From Ferdinandcohnia salidurans (GTDB lineage Bacteria; Bacillota; Bacilli; Bacillales; Bacillaceae_L): 64,000 nucleotides of DNA. The notes beneath the pieces were generated by a model. The model worked only from the letters and a program-made list of their open reading frames with translations. It had not been told where the DNA came from and made no database searches. Of this stretch, positions 34,181 to 42,956 are shown one piece after another; the first letter of the stretch is position 1, and each line of letters starts with the position of its first letter. The translations under genes and the position numbers were made by a program. The stretch covers positions 496,001 to 560,000 of the forward strand of contig NZ_JBHUEK010000025.1 in the NCBI RefSeq assembly GCF_042680725.1, in the 5' to 3' direction.

Positions 34181-35143
34181 TTATTTCATTACTAGATTGG
34201 GCTTTTTCTTTAAGCTGTGTCTACCATCTATGAATCTAACAGTTCCTGATTTCGCACGCATAACAAGTGAATGAGTGGTTCCGATTGATCCCTTAAACTG
34301 CACGCCACGTAATAGCTCACCATCTGTGACACCTGTTGCTGCAAAAATCGCGTCATCTCCACTAACTAAATCTTCCATTTTAAGAATTTTTGAAACATCC
34401 AGTCCCATTTTGATGCAACGAGCAATCTCTTCATCGTTTTGAGGTAGAAGCTTACCTTGAATTTCGCCACCTAGACATTTCAATGCAACTGCTGAAAGAA
34501 CACCTTCAGGGGCACCGCCTGAACCGAATAAAATGTCTACACCCGTATGGTCAAATGCTGTATTGATGGCACCCGCAACGTCACCATCATCGATTAACTT
34601 GATTCGAGCCCCTGCTTCACGAAGCTGTGAAATGATGTGCTCATGTCTTGGACGGTTTAAAACCGTTGCTACGACATCTTCAATGTCCTTATTTTTCGCT
34701 CTTGCCACTGCTTTAAGGTTATCGATTATCGGTGCGTTAATATCGATTAATCCAACCGCTTCAGGGCCGACTGCGATTTTTTCCATATACATATCTGGGG
34801 CATGAAGTAAGTTGCCATGGTCTGCAACTGCTAGAACAGAAAGTGCGTTCCATCCTCCTGAAGCTACGATATTGGTTCCTTCAACTGGGTCCACTGCTAC
34901 GTCAACTCTTGGACCATAGCCGTTTCCAAGCTTTTCGCCAATATATAGCATTGGAGCCTCGTCCATTTCTCCTTCTCCAATAACAACTTGTCCCTTCATT
35001 GGGATCGTGTCAAATACATCTCGCATCGCAGAAGTTGCTGCTCCATCTGCTTCATCCTTTTTACCGCGTCCCATCCAACGAGCTGATGCTAATGCCGCTG
35101 CCTCTGTTACACGTACAAGCTCCATCGATAAGCTTCTTTCCAC
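34181..35143 (-). CDS. glpX: Fructose-1,6-bisphosphatase class II
   Basis: This 320-residue class II FBPase (YwjI type) converts fructose 1,6-bisphosphate to fructose 6-phosphate in gluconeogenesis. The metal and phosphate motifs GEGEMDEAPMLYIGE and DPVEGTNIVASG, and the ILFGSGGAPEGVLSA loop, are intact. The start is GTG 35143 after GGGGGAAGA, giving MERSLSMELVRV as in B. subtilis. It lies between rho and murZ. Confidence 0.96.
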   Translation of the reverse strand: MERSLSMELVRVTEAAALASARWMGRGKKDEADGAATSAMRDVFDTIPMKGQVVIGEGEMDEAPMLYIGEKLGNGYGPRVDVAVDPVEGTNIVASGGWNALSVLAVADHGNLLHAPDMYMEKIAVGPEAVGLIDINAPIIDNLKAVARAKNKDIEDVVATVLNRPRHEHIISQLREAGARIKLIDDGDVAGAINTAFDHTGVDILFGSGGAPEGVLSAVALKCLGGEIQGKLLPQNDEEIARCIKMGLDVSKILKMEDLVSGDDAIFAATGVTDGELLRGVQFKGSIGTTHSLVMRAKSGTVRFIDGRHSLKKKPNLVMK

Positions 35144-35241
35144 ACTCTCTTCCCCCTAAGTAATAATTTGATTCTATTTTTTCACATAACCTTTACATAA
35201 CAAAAAACGTCTTCTCTCTACTTTTCTTTATAAGGATACAT

Positions 35242-35270
35242 GAAAACTCCCACTTTTTGTAGTGGGAGTT
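35242..35270 (-). terminator. murZ terminator
   Basis: AACTCCCACT pairs with AGTGGGAGTT around a short T-rich loop; on the minus strand it is followed by TTTTC. It lies 17 bases after the murZ stop. Confidence 0.85.
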
Positions 35271-35286
35271 TGAATTTTCTATCCAA

Positions 35287-36573
35287 TTACGAATTTTGGA
35301 GTTGTTCAATTTCTTCTTCTGTTAGGCTTTCTCTCCAAATAGTAGCGCCTAAGCCTGTTAGTTTTTCTTCTAAATGACTATAGCCACGGTCGATATGCTC
35401 AAGGCCAGTAATTTCAGTTACACCTTCTGCCATTAAGCCAGCAACAACAAGTGCAGCACCTGCACGTAAATCACTAGCTTTGACTTTTGCACCTTGAAGC
35501 TGAACAGGTCCAGTGACTATTGCTGAACGGCCCTCAACTTTAATTTGGGCATTCATACGACGAAGCTCATCGATATGCTTAAATCTTGCACCATAAATCG
35601 TATCTGTTACAACGCCTGTTCCACTTGCTTTTGTTAGAAAGGACGTAAAAGGCTGCTGTAGGTCAGTCGGAAAGCCTGGATACACAAGTGTCTTGATATC
35701 AACAGACTTTATGTTCTTATTACCGGCAATCCAAATTTGGTCGTCACTTGTTTCAACAGTTACACCCATCTCACGGAATTTTGCAATCAGTGATTCCAAG
35801 TGAAGTGGAATGACATTATCAATTAATACACCTTCGCCCATTGCGGCACCGATAATCATATATGTACCAGCTTCAATGCGGTCAGGAATAATCGTATGGC
35901 GGCAGCCTTGTAGAGAATCTACGCCATCAATACGGATGACATCTGTTCCGGCTCCCTTAATTTTTGCACCCATGCTTGTTAATAATGTTGCAACATCAAT
36001 AATTTCAGGTTCTTTTGCCGCATTTTCAATGACTGTACGACCTTTAGCACGCACTGCTGCTAACATGATATTAATAGTTGCACCGACACTCACAACATCA
36101 AGGTAAATGCGGGCACCTCTTAACTCGTCAGCACGAAGGTAGATTGCACCTTGTTCATTGGTCACCTTTGCCCCAAGTGCTTCGAAGCCTTTAATATGCT
36201 GGTCAATTGGTCGTGGACCTAGGTGACATCCACCTGGTAGGCCGATAACTGCCTTTTTAAAACGACCTAGCATTGCTCCCATTAAATAATAGGAGGCACG
36301 AAGCTTTTTGACTTTACCATTTGGTAGTGGCATTGAGACAATATTTGTCGGGTCAACATAAATTTCTTCTTTACTTATCGATACGTGACCACCGATTTCT
36401 TCAAGCAAATCACCTAAAATTTGCACGTCCGAAATATCTGGTAGTCCCTCAATTGTTACTGGCGTTTCTGCTAGGATTGTTGCTGGAATGAGGGCTACTG
36501 CACTATTCTTTGCCCCACTGATTTTTACAGATCCTTTTAGTGGATAACCGCCTGCTATTTTTAGTTTTTCCAT
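35287..36573 (-). CDS. murZ: UDP-N-acetylglucosamine 1-carboxyvinyltransferase (second paralogue type)
   Basis: This 428-residue enolpyruvyl transferase catalyses the first committed step of peptidoglycan precursor synthesis and is the fosfomycin target. The N terminus KISGAKNSAVALIPATILA (Lys22-Asn23 site) and the active-site loop around GGCHLGPRPIDQH (Cys near residue 117) are intact. Position between glpX and fbaA corresponds to B. subtilis murAB (murZ), not the essential murAA. ATG 36573 follows AAGGGAGCC; the extension to 36630 lacks a ribosome site. Confidence 0.95.
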   Translation of the reverse strand: MEKLKIAGGYPLKGSVKISGAKNSAVALIPATILAETPVTIEGLPDISDVQILGDLLEEIGGHVSISKEEIYVDPTNIVSMPLPNGKVKKLRASYYLMGAMLGRFKKAVIGLPGGCHLGPRPIDQHIKGFEALGAKVTNEQGAIYLRADELRGARIYLDVVSVGATINIMLAAVRAKGRTVIENAAKEPEIIDVATLLTSMGAKIKGAGTDVIRIDGVDSLQGCRHTIIPDRIEAGTYMIIGAAMGEGVLIDNVIPLHLESLIAKFREMGVTVETSDDQIWIAGNKNIKSVDIKTLVYPGFPTDLQQPFTSFLTKASGTGVVTDTIYGARFKHIDELRRMNAQIKVEGRSAIVTGPVQLQGAKVKASDLRAGAALVVAGLMAEGVTEITGLEHIDRGYSHLEEKLTGLGATIWRESLTEEEIEQLQNS

Positions 36574-36974
36574 ATGTGGCTCCCTTCTAGCGAAGATAAC
36601 GGTTTTGTAAGGGAATCCTCGAATTGCCACGGATACAACCTGTCCGGAATATTTTCCAGAAGAAAACTAGCTTTAGGCCGTTCTTTTCCCTTGTTTACGT
36701 TACACAATCATAACGACACTTCACTCGAATTGGTATATTTTTACATAGATTGAATACAGAACTATACGAGTATTAACTCTTAGTTTACATGAAAATCGGA
36801 AAATCATGTATCATTTTATCCTTTTTCATTAAAACAAGCAAATTCACCTAGAGAAGATAAAATCAATAGGTCTAAGTTCGCACTTCAAAAGCAGCGTTCT
36901 TTCTTATTTCATATTGAGAATCATTTAACGTGGCATTTAGTGTGTTTGAAGTGATTCTTGTTGAAGGTCTAAGT
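36574..36974. other. Gene-free region between murZ and fbaA (left part)
   Basis: No coding frame is supported here or in the rest of the gap to 37382. B. subtilis has the transaldolase gene ywjH at this position; it is absent here. The promoter of murZ presumably lies near its start but I could not single it out. Confidence 0.5.
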
Positions 36975-37105
36975 CTTGTCTAGCTCCATGCGCCATCGGC
37001 TCGAGGTCATAAGCCAATCGCTTCGGAAGGTAAAATGCACCTTCTGCCAGCGCTTTTCTTATGCTTGTCGCCGATTAACGGGCGCCTTGCGCTTTTCTAG
37101 TTATA
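36975..37105. repeat. R3 long-palindrome repeat, copy 2 (inverted)
   Basis: This is the reverse complement of the element at 30331-30455: GTCTAGCTCC... at one end, GCGCTTTTC at the other, with the inner GGTCATAAGCC / CTTATGCTTG and GGAAGGT / ACCTTC pairs retained. It occupies the place where ywjH would be. Confidence 0.85.
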
Positions 37106-37267
37106 CGTTATAGCGTTCGTCTAAGTTTCAATTTTTATGGGTAAGTTACACAAATCAGCTCCTTCCACTTTTTTTGTGTTTGATTACCTGTAATTACCCC
37201 TAGACTCAATCAAAATCGGCAAGGTTTTTCCAAAAAACTCCTTGCGCAATTCTTATTATAACGCAAG

Positions 37268-37324
37268 AAAACCGCTATCTCCAAATCATGTTGTCAATAA
37301 CAGGAAATAAGCGGCTTTTTTTTG
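37268..37324. terminator. Terminator after fbaA, with T runs on both strands
   Basis: ACCGCTAT pairs with ATAAGCGG through a long loop. A run of eight Ts follows on the plus strand and TTTTCTTG on the minus strand. The expected use is for fbaA (minus); no plus-strand gene precedes it. Confidence 0.7.
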
Positions 37325-37382
37325 GGTTGGAGACCATTCTCCAATCTATTTAATTAGACGTTTTTTACATCCAAAAGGTTAC

Positions 37383-38246
37383 TTACGCGTTAGCTTTTCC
37401 AGAGGAACCAAATTCACGCATTTTGCCTTTAACAGTTTCACGAATTGCATCACGAGCAGGTCCTAAGTATTTACGTGGATCATACTCTTCTGTCTTAGCA
37501 GCCAGTGTTTCACGAACTGCTTTAGCTGAAGCAATTTGGTTTTCTGTATTAACGTTGATTTTAGCTGTTCCAAGAGAAATTGATTTTTGAATATCTTTTG
37601 TTGGAATACCAGTTCCACCGTGAAGTACGAGTGGTAAACCAGTTTTATTGCCGATTTCTTCCATCTCTTTGAAACCAAGGTTTGGTTCACCTTTGTAAGG
37701 ACCGTGAACAGAACCTAAAGCTGGAGCTAAGCAATCGATACCAGTGCGGTTAACAAGCTCAACACACTCATTAACATCCGCATAGATAACACCTTCAGCT
37801 ATTACGTCATCTTCTTGTCCACCAACAGTACCAAGCTCAGCTTCTACAGAAACTCCGTGGAAATGTGCAAGCTCAACTACTTTAGAAGTAATCTCAATGT
37901 TCTCTTCAAATGGATGATGAGAAGCATCAATCATAACAGATGTGAATCCAGCATGAATAGCTTTCGCACAATTCTCGAATGAAGAACCATGGTCAAGATG
38001 AATGGCAACCGGAACTGTAATATTGGATTCTTCCATAATCGCTTTAACCATTGCAACTACAACTTTGAATCCACCCATATATCGGCCAGCACCTTCAGAA
38101 ACACCTAGAATAACTGGTGAATTTTCTTCCTGAGCAGCTTGTAAAATAGCTTGTGTAAATTCAAGGTTGTTAATGTTAAATTGACCTACTGCATACCCTT
38201 CTGCTTTTGCTTTTTCAAGCATTTCTTTCATTGAAACCAAAGGCAT
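37383..38246 (-). CDS. fbaA: Class II fructose-1,6-bisphosphate aldolase
   Basis: This 287-residue zinc aldolase splits fructose 1,6-bisphosphate in glycolysis and works in reverse in gluconeogenesis. Zinc ligands include the His in IHLDHGSSFENC (about 83-94) and LHGGTGIP (about 208-215). GGAGGAAATTC precedes the ATG. It lies downstream of spo0F as in B. subtilis and is separated from it by about 340 bases. Confidence 0.97.
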   Translation of the reverse strand: MPLVSMKEMLEKAKAEGYAVGQFNINNLEFTQAILQAAQEENSPVILGVSEGAGRYMGGFKVVVAMVKAIMEESNITVPVAIHLDHGSSFENCAKAIHAGFTSVMIDASHHPFEENIEITSKVVELAHFHGVSVEAELGTVGGQEDDVIAEGVIYADVNECVELVNRTGIDCLAPALGSVHGPYKGEPNLGFKEMEEIGNKTGLPLVLHGGTGIPTKDIQKSISLGTAKINVNTENQIASAKAVRETLAAKTEEYDPRKYLGPARDAIRETVKGKMREFGSSGKANA

Positions 38247-38585
38247 GTGAATTTCCTCCTTTTGTACCGTTTTATTGTGTAAATTAAGGCATTATCCCTA
38301 TACACGATAGAACCACGGCAAAGTTTCACCGGGTTATTGTTATACCTATTCCATAGAATTCGTATCACCTAATAGAATGACCGAAATAAAATCATAATAT
38401 GTAAGCTCGTGTTAGAAATCAACAGACAAAAAGCACACAAAAATGCCCTTTGTGTTAAGGAATAGCAACAATACAGTACTAAGCATATCACAAGATTTTG
38501 ATTTCGCAATACAGGAATGTTTCGCATTATTTTTGTAAAGCGTTTCCATTTTGTTCATACCGGTAATTTGTATTTTTTATGTTTT
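38247..38585. other. fbaA-spo0F intergenic region
   Basis: About 340 bases without a gene. It holds the spo0F terminator (38430-38458) and a CcpA-like sequence near 38533-38550 that misses the cre consensus by two positions. The fbaA promoter should lie here but no clear -35/-10 pair stood out. Confidence 0.45.
38430..38458 (-). terminator. Probable spo0F terminator
   Basis: On the minus strand AACACAAA pairs with TTTGTGTG/CTTTTTG around a GGGCATT loop, about 130 bases after the spo0F stop. Confidence 0.55.
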
Positions 38586-38957
38586 TTATTCGGATTTTAA
38601 TGGGATATTTGCTCTTACTGCTTCACGAAGCTCGTCAATGTCAAACGGCTTGGCAAAGTGGGTAATTGCTCCCAAATCTTTCGCTTCCTGGATCATATCG
38701 AGTTCACCATAAGCTGTCATAATGATTACCCGAATATCCTGGTTTATTTTTTTCAGTCTTTTTAAAATTTCAATCCCATCCATACCAGGGATTTTCATAT
38801 CTAGTAAGACCAAATCTGGAGAGTGCTTTTGAACGATATCGATTGCTTGTACCCCATTAGCTGCTTGGAATGTCTTATAACCTTCTTTTTGAAAAACTTC
38901 GTTTAATAGAATCCGTATTCCGTATTGATCATCCACAATTAAGATTTTTTCTGACAT
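38586..38957 (-). CDS. spo0F: Sporulation phosphorelay response regulator Spo0F
   Basis: This 123-residue single-domain receiver carries phosphate from the sporulation kinases to Spo0B. The acidic pair is Asp9-Asp10, the phosphorylated aspartate is Asp53 (LLDMKIPGMDG) and the VIIMTAYGELDMI and FAKPFD motifs hold the conserved Thr and Lys. ATG 38957 follows AAGGGGGG; the much longer frame to 39092 is non-conserved leader. A full sigma-H promoter and a Spo0A box lie upstream, matching known spo0F control. Confidence 0.97.
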   Translation of the reverse strand: MSEKILIVDDQYGIRILLNEVFQKEGYKTFQAANGVQAIDIVQKHSPDLVLLDMKIPGMDGIEILKRLKKINQDIRVIIMTAYGELDMIQEAKDLGAITHFAKPFDIDELREAVRANIPLKSE

Positions 38958-39073
38958 ACTTGAAAAACCCCCCTTAAATAGATAAAAATAGTTGGATAAA
39001 TTACTTTGTCTTCCACGATCGTTTTTAGTTACGTTCGTTTTTTCGAATATTATTATATCGTTATTCATTTTTA

Positions 39074-39101
39074 ATTCTATCACACCTACCAAATTTCCTG
39101 C
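39074..39101 (-). promoter_or_regulatory. Sigma-H promoter of spo0F
   Basis: On the minus strand GCAGGAAAT (39093-39101), a 12-base spacer and ATAGAAT (39074-39080) fit the sigma-H consensus RNAGGAWWW-N11/12-RNNGAAT at every position. The leader to the ATG would be about 110 bases. Confidence 0.8.
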
Positions 39102-39154
39102 TTTTTACTTGAAAAACTTTTACTTCCAAGACCGAAACAATTTATTCAACATAT

Positions 39155-39161
39155 TTCGACA
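39155..39161 (-). promoter_or_regulatory. Spo0A box upstream of spo0F
   Basis: TGTCGAA on the minus strand is an exact Spo0A box, about 54 bases upstream of the sigma-H -35. A 6-of-7 match (TGTCGAT) is at about 39217-39223. Confidence 0.6.
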
Positions 39162-39242
39162 TCATTTCTTATTTTTTTTGTATAACGTTATTATGATAAT
39201 ATATGGAAATAAGTATATCGACAAGAAGGGAATTTTATATTT

Positions 39243-39776
39243 ATGTTGAAAATTTTTACTACACAGCTTCAAGGTCAGTTTAAGAGAATTATGGAGCATG
39301 AAGAAATGAATATGGAAGATGGGGCTAGAATTCTTGCTCAGTCTGTCATTAGTGATGGTACAGTATTCGTACATGGTTTTGGTGAAATGGCAGCAGTTGC
39401 AACCGAGGCGCTGGCTGGGGCCGAACCATTAAAGTCTGCGAAGCCTTTATTTACTGATGGAAAAATAAACGAGATTGAAGATGTTGACTCTGTTCTATTA
39501 ATCACAAGATTTTCTACCGATGAAGAGGCCATTAAGCTTGCAGATGAACTGCGCGGCAATGGAATCCAAACCGTAGCGATATCGGCAATTGTAAAAACTG
39601 AAGCTGAACGCACTCTTGAGAAAAGCGTCGATATTCATATCGACAGCAAGCTCCAAAAGCCACTCATCCCCGACGATGATGGAACCCGTTTTGGCTTCCC
39701 AAGCGTGATGACTGCTCTATATGCCTATTACGGTCTAAAATTTACAATCAAAGAAATGGTCGAGGAATTTGAATAG
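39243..39776 (+). CDS. ywjG: DUF2529 family protein YwjG
   Basis: This 177-residue protein belongs to the DUF2529 family (SIS-like fold), found divergently from spo0F in Bacillus. Visible features are a sugar-isomerase-like Rossmann core with DGTVFVHGFGEMAAVATEAL, SVLLITRFSTDEEAIKLA and RFGFPSVMTALYAYYGL. No activity is established. The start is ATG 39243 with AAGAAGGGA about 12 bases upstream. The region to the convergent pyrG holds a palindromic array and a shared terminator. Confidence 0.88.
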   Translation: MLKIFTTQLQGQFKRIMEHEEMNMEDGARILAQSVISDGTVFVHGFGEMAAVATEALAGAEPLKSAKPLFTDGKINEIEDVDSVLLITRFSTDEEAIKLADELRGNGIQTVAISAIVKTEAERTLEKSVDIHIDSKLQKPLIPDDDGTRFGFPSVMTALYAYYGLKFTIKEMVEEFE

Positions 39777-39834
39777 GGATAAAATGAGTGAAATTTTGAT
39801 GAAGGACAAACCTAGCTTTTTTTCGTGTGAAATG

Positions 39835-39961
39835 TTCTTTATAAGCCCGATGAAGGGGATTCGGATTCAAATTCTTATGCTTTTTCCTCTTCATAAACCC
39901 GATGAAGAGGTTTCGGCATCAAGTTCTTGTTCATTTTCCTCTTCATAAGCCCAATGAAGTA
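39835..39961. repeat. Short array of CTTCAT/ATGAAG palindromes, ~52-base spacing
   Basis: Three units centred near 39845, 39898 and 39950. The middle one is a perfect 9-bp palindrome CCTCTTCAT-N6-ATGAAGAGG. The spacing of about 52 bases equals that of arrays A and B although the sequence differs. Confidence 0.7.
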
Positions 39962-40027
39962 CATAACCAACCATTTTCCGGACAAAAATGTCCATCATCA
40001 TCCATTTTTCACCACACAACCCCATAG

Positions 40028-40060
40028 AAAAAAGCGAGTGAATTCACACTCGCTTTTTTT
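40028..40060. terminator. Bidirectional terminator between ywjG and pyrG
   Basis: AAAGCGAGTG and CACTCGCTTT flank a short loop with A and T runs on both sides, ending right at the pyrG stop. Confidence 0.92.
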
Positions 40061-40061
40061 A

Positions 40062-41669
40062 TTACATTTTTTCAGCTTGAGTTAATGATGCTTTAATAAA
40101 TTCTCTGAACAATGGCTGTGGGCGGTTTGGTCTTGATTTAAATTCTGGGTGGAATTGAGAAGCCACAAACCAAGGGTGGTCTTTCAACTCAATAATTTCC
40201 ACAAGACGTCCATCTGGGCTTGTCCCTGAGAAGACAAAGCCTGCTGCTTCCATTGCTTGACGATAATGGTTATTGAATTCATAACGGTGGCGGTGGCGCT
40301 CATATACCACTTCATCATTGTATGCTTCATATGCCTTTGTACCTTCCTCAATTTTACATGGGAAGATTCCAAGACGAAGCGTACCACCTAAATCCTCAAC
40401 ATCCTTTTGCTCTGGTAAAAGGTCAATAATTGGATGAGGAGTATCTGGATTAAGTTCCGCAGAATGTGCTCCATCTAAACCTAGTACATTTCGTGCAAAC
40501 TCTACAGATGCTAGCTGCATGCCTAGACAAATACCGAGTAATGGTGTCTTTGTCTCTCTCGCATATTTTAAAGCTACAATTTTCCCTTCCACTCCGCGGT
40601 CACCGAAACCACCTGGAACTAGAATTCCATCTGAGCCAGCAAGTAATTCTGCAACATTTTCATCTGTTACTTCTTCAGAGTTTACCCAGTTGATATTGAT
40701 ATCAGCGTCAAATGCATAGCCAGCATGCTTTAATGCTTCTGCAACAGAAAGATACGCATCCTGAAGCTCCACATATTTTCCGACCAACGCAATATTCGTT
40801 GTTTTTGTAAGGTGTGTCACTTTCTCAACAAGCTTGATCCAATCTGTCATGTCTGCTTCTTGGCAATCGAGTTGAAGATGCTCGCACGCAATTTGATCAA
40901 TGCCTTGCTCCTGAAGGGATAACGGAATTGAATATAATGTTTCCGCGTCACGACTCTCAATAACAGCTTTTGGATCAATGTCACAGAATAGCGCAATTTT
41001 CTCTTTCATATCTTCTGAAATTGGCATTTCTGTACGAACAACAATGATGTTTGGCTGAATTCCAAGGCTACGAAGTTCTTTTACACTGTGCTGGGTTGGC
41101 TTTGTCTTCATTTCTCCAGCAGCTTTAATGTAAGGAACAAGCGTACAATGTACATACATTACATTGCGGGCGCCAACATCACTTTTAATTTGACGAACTG
41201 CTTCTAAGAAAGGTAATGACTCGATGTCTCCAACCGTACCACCGATTTCAGTGATCACGACGTCTGCATTTGTTTCACGTCCAGAACGGAAAACTCTTTC
41301 TTTGATTTCGTTTGTGATGTGTGGGATAACCTGAACCGTTGCCCCTAAATAATCACCGCGACGCTCTTTCTTTAGTACAGTTGAATAGATTTTACCTGTA
41401 GTTACGTTGCTGTATTTGTTTAGGTTAATGTCGATAAAACGTTCATAGTGGCCTAAGTCAAGGTCTGTTTCAGCGCCGTCATCGGTAACGAAAACTTCAC
41501 CATGCTGATACGGACTCATTGTTCCTGGGTCCACATTTATGTATGGATCGAATTTTTGAATCGTTACATTCATGCCTCGGTTTTTCAATAAACGGCCTAA
41601 AGATGCGGCAACAATCCCTTTTCCTAGGGATGATACAACCCCACCTGTTACGAAAATATATTTAGTCAT
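40062..41669 (-). CDS. pyrG: CTP synthase
   Basis: This 535-residue enzyme converts UTP to CTP using ATP and glutamine. The synthetase domain starts with KYIFVTGGVVSSLGKGI (P-loop about 11-19), and the glutaminase domain has the nucleophile in GICLGMQLA (about 381) and the His-Glu pair in QFHPEFKSRP. ATG 41669 gives the same length as B. subtilis PyrG. Expression is very likely set by the CTP-sensing attenuator in the leader at 41851-41929. Confidence 0.98.
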   Translation of the reverse strand: MTKYIFVTGGVVSSLGKGIVAASLGRLLKNRGMNVTIQKFDPYINVDPGTMSPYQHGEVFVTDDGAETDLDLGHYERFIDINLNKYSNVTTGKIYSTVLKKERRGDYLGATVQVIPHITNEIKERVFRSGRETNADVVITEIGGTVGDIESLPFLEAVRQIKSDVGARNVMYVHCTLVPYIKAAGEMKTKPTQHSVKELRSLGIQPNIIVVRTEMPISEDMKEKIALFCDIDPKAVIESRDAETLYSIPLSLQEQGIDQIACEHLQLDCQEADMTDWIKLVEKVTHLTKTTNIALVGKYVELQDAYLSVAEALKHAGYAFDADININWVNSEEVTDENVAELLAGSDGILVPGGFGDRGVEGKIVALKYARETKTPLLGICLGMQLASVEFARNVLGLDGAHSAELNPDTPHPIIDLLPEQKDVEDLGGTLRLGIFPCKIEEGTKAYEAYNDEVVYERHRHRYEFNNHYRQAMEAAGFVFSGTSPDGRLVEIIELKDHPWFVASQFHPEFKSRPNRPQPLFREFIKASLTQAEKM

Positions 41670-41850
41670 CTTTCTCTTTTCCCCCAATCATGTAATTAGT
41701 TAAAGTTTGCTCAAAAAATCAAAATGTATAAAGAAATTATTCTTGGTGCGGGGGTAAATTGTTTAACTCACCGAACCTTACACTTCTATAAAGTGAAGCT
41801 TTAACTGGCAGCTGCTCTCCAAAGGGCCTACTGCTAGTTAATGCGGGATA

Positions 41851-41886
41851 AAATAAAAAAGCTCCACTTACAATATGTAAGGGAGC
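41851..41886 (-). terminator. pyrG leader attenuator
   Basis: On the minus strand the stem GCTCCCTTACA / TGTAAGTGGAGC is followed by TTTTTTATTTTA. The 5' arm contains the CUCCC run able to pair with extra Gs added at the transcript start. It lies about 45-75 bases after the predicted start, as in B. subtilis pyrG. Confidence 0.8.
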
Positions 41887-41923
41887 GAAACTTTAATATG
41901 GTTTCGTAGATACTCTTTTTTTA

Positions 41924-41965
41924 GAGCCCAAAAAGTATTCTACCGAGATAAGATTAAAAAGTCAA
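41924..41965 (-). promoter_or_regulatory. pyrG promoter with GGGCTC initiation site
   Basis: On the minus strand TTGACT (41960-41965), a 17-base spacer and TAGAAT (41937-41942) are followed 7 bases later by GGGCTC (41924-41929). In B. subtilis, pyrG transcripts begin GGGC and at low CTP polymerase adds extra G residues, which pair with the attenuator arm and prevent termination. The same sequence elements are all present here. Confidence 0.8.
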
Positions 41966-42006
41966 TATGAGTTTGAGTTTAATTTAACTTGCTAAATACT
42001 TGAGGA

Positions 42007-42579
42007 TTAGTCTTCTTCCTCTTCTTCAAACTCTTCTTCTTCCTCTTCCTCGTCTAACTCATATTCTTCATCATCGATAAGCTCTTCATCTTCATCTTCG
42101 AAGTCCTCTTCGTCGTCGATGTCATCAAAGTCCTCATCATCTTCTTCGTCGTCGTCATCCTCGACGTCATCCACATCTTCGTCTTCTTCATCAAAGTCTT
42201 CATCATAATCAAGATCATCTTCATCAAGATCATCGAAGCCAATGAGTTCGTCGTCCTCATCCTTCTTCTTGCTCTTTTTCTTCTTCTTCGGCTTTTCAGT
42301 ATGAGTAACCTCTTCATCGATTTGCTCGTATGGATACCATGTACGTAATCCCCAACGATTATCACCTAATGTAATAAAACGACCATCGATATTGAGATCT
42401 GTATAAAATTGAGAAATTCTTGTACGAACCTCTTCTTCTGAAAGCTCTAAAGTTTTTGTTATTTCGTCAACTAGCTCGTTAAATGTAATCGCATCTTTTC
42501 TCCCTAGGAAAATCTCATACGCTACTTCAAGCATTGACATTTCTTTTATTTGCTCTGGTGAGTATTGATCGAGACTCAT
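42007..42579 (-). CDS. rpoE: DNA-directed RNA polymerase delta subunit
   Basis: This 190-residue Firmicute-specific RNA polymerase subunit speeds recycling and affects initiating-nucleotide sensing. The N-terminal HARE-HTH domain spans about 10-90 (SMLEVAYEIFLGRKDAITFNELVDE region, WGLRTWYPYEQID), followed by a KKKKKSKKK basic patch and an almost purely Asp/Glu tail to the end. ATG 42579 follows GGGAG by 8 bases. It lies upstream of pyrG as in B. subtilis. Confidence 0.96.
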   Translation of the reverse strand: MSLDQYSPEQIKEMSMLEVAYEIFLGRKDAITFNELVDEITKTLELSEEEVRTRISQFYTDLNIDGRFITLGDNRWGLRTWYPYEQIDEEVTHTEKPKKKKKSKKKDEDDELIGFDDLDEDDLDYDEDFDEEDEDVDDVEDDDDEEDDEDFDDIDDEEDFEDEDEELIDDEEYELDEEEEEEEFEEEEED

Positions 42580-42731
42580 CAAGGCACTCCCTTTCTATGT
42601 ATGTAACTGGAATTCTGGTAAAAACATGTTGTCAGGATTCTTCTTATAAAAAATAAAAAAGAGTTCTGTAAAATACATATCATTCATTATAAACAAAATC
42701 AACCACTTTATGCCAGACATATCATAAATTA

Positions 42732-42952
42732 AGGCTGAACTAACTAAATCAAATACGCCTTAACGTATTTGCGCCCAGATTTTTTTCGACTTGCTCGAAA
42801 AACTTCCTCTAAAAAATCTGAGGCATCCGCCGGAGGCTATAACTTTATTCAGCCCATATTTAAGTTCTTCAATCATTGTATACGTATCATTTATTTCCCA
42901 TACTAAAAAAATCGAGGCCTCGCTGAATAAAGTTATTAGTCAGCCTCGATCT
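42732..42952. repeat. R1 dispersed structured repeat, copy 2
   Basis: Core GGCATCCGCCGGAGGC at about 42823-42838. The outer inverted ends are AGGCTGA (42732-42738) and TCAGCCT (42940-42946). The variable arms ATAACTTTATTCAGC (42839-42853) and GCTGAATAAAGTTAT (42922-42936) are fully complementary and differ in sequence from the other copies. The inner CAGATTTTTT / AAAAAATCTG pair and the TTTTCGA...TCGAAAA hairpin are kept. It lies between rpoE and icmF. Confidence 0.85.
42905..42951 (-). terminator. icmF terminator (within R1 copy 2)
   Basis: On the minus strand ATCGAGGC pairs with GCCTCGAT and is followed by TTTTTTT. It starts directly after the icmF stop and overlaps the right end of the R1 repeat. 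Confidence 0.75.
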
Positions 42953-42956
42953 TTTT

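Noticed and set aside
36631..37324. Plus-strand small RNA ending at the T-rich terminator near 37320
   Set aside because: There is a good T run on the plus strand, but no promoter or conserved structure was found; the hairpin is adequately explained as the fbaA terminator.
38533..38550. CcpA cre site upstream of fbaA
   Set aside because: TTGTAAAGCGTTTCCATT matches the cre pattern except for two swapped positions and lies far from a recognised promoter; too weak to call.
42054..42365. 103-codon minus-strand frame rich in Lys/Met in rpoE
   Set aside because: It is the shifted reading of the acidic GAA/GAT-rich tail of the delta subunit.
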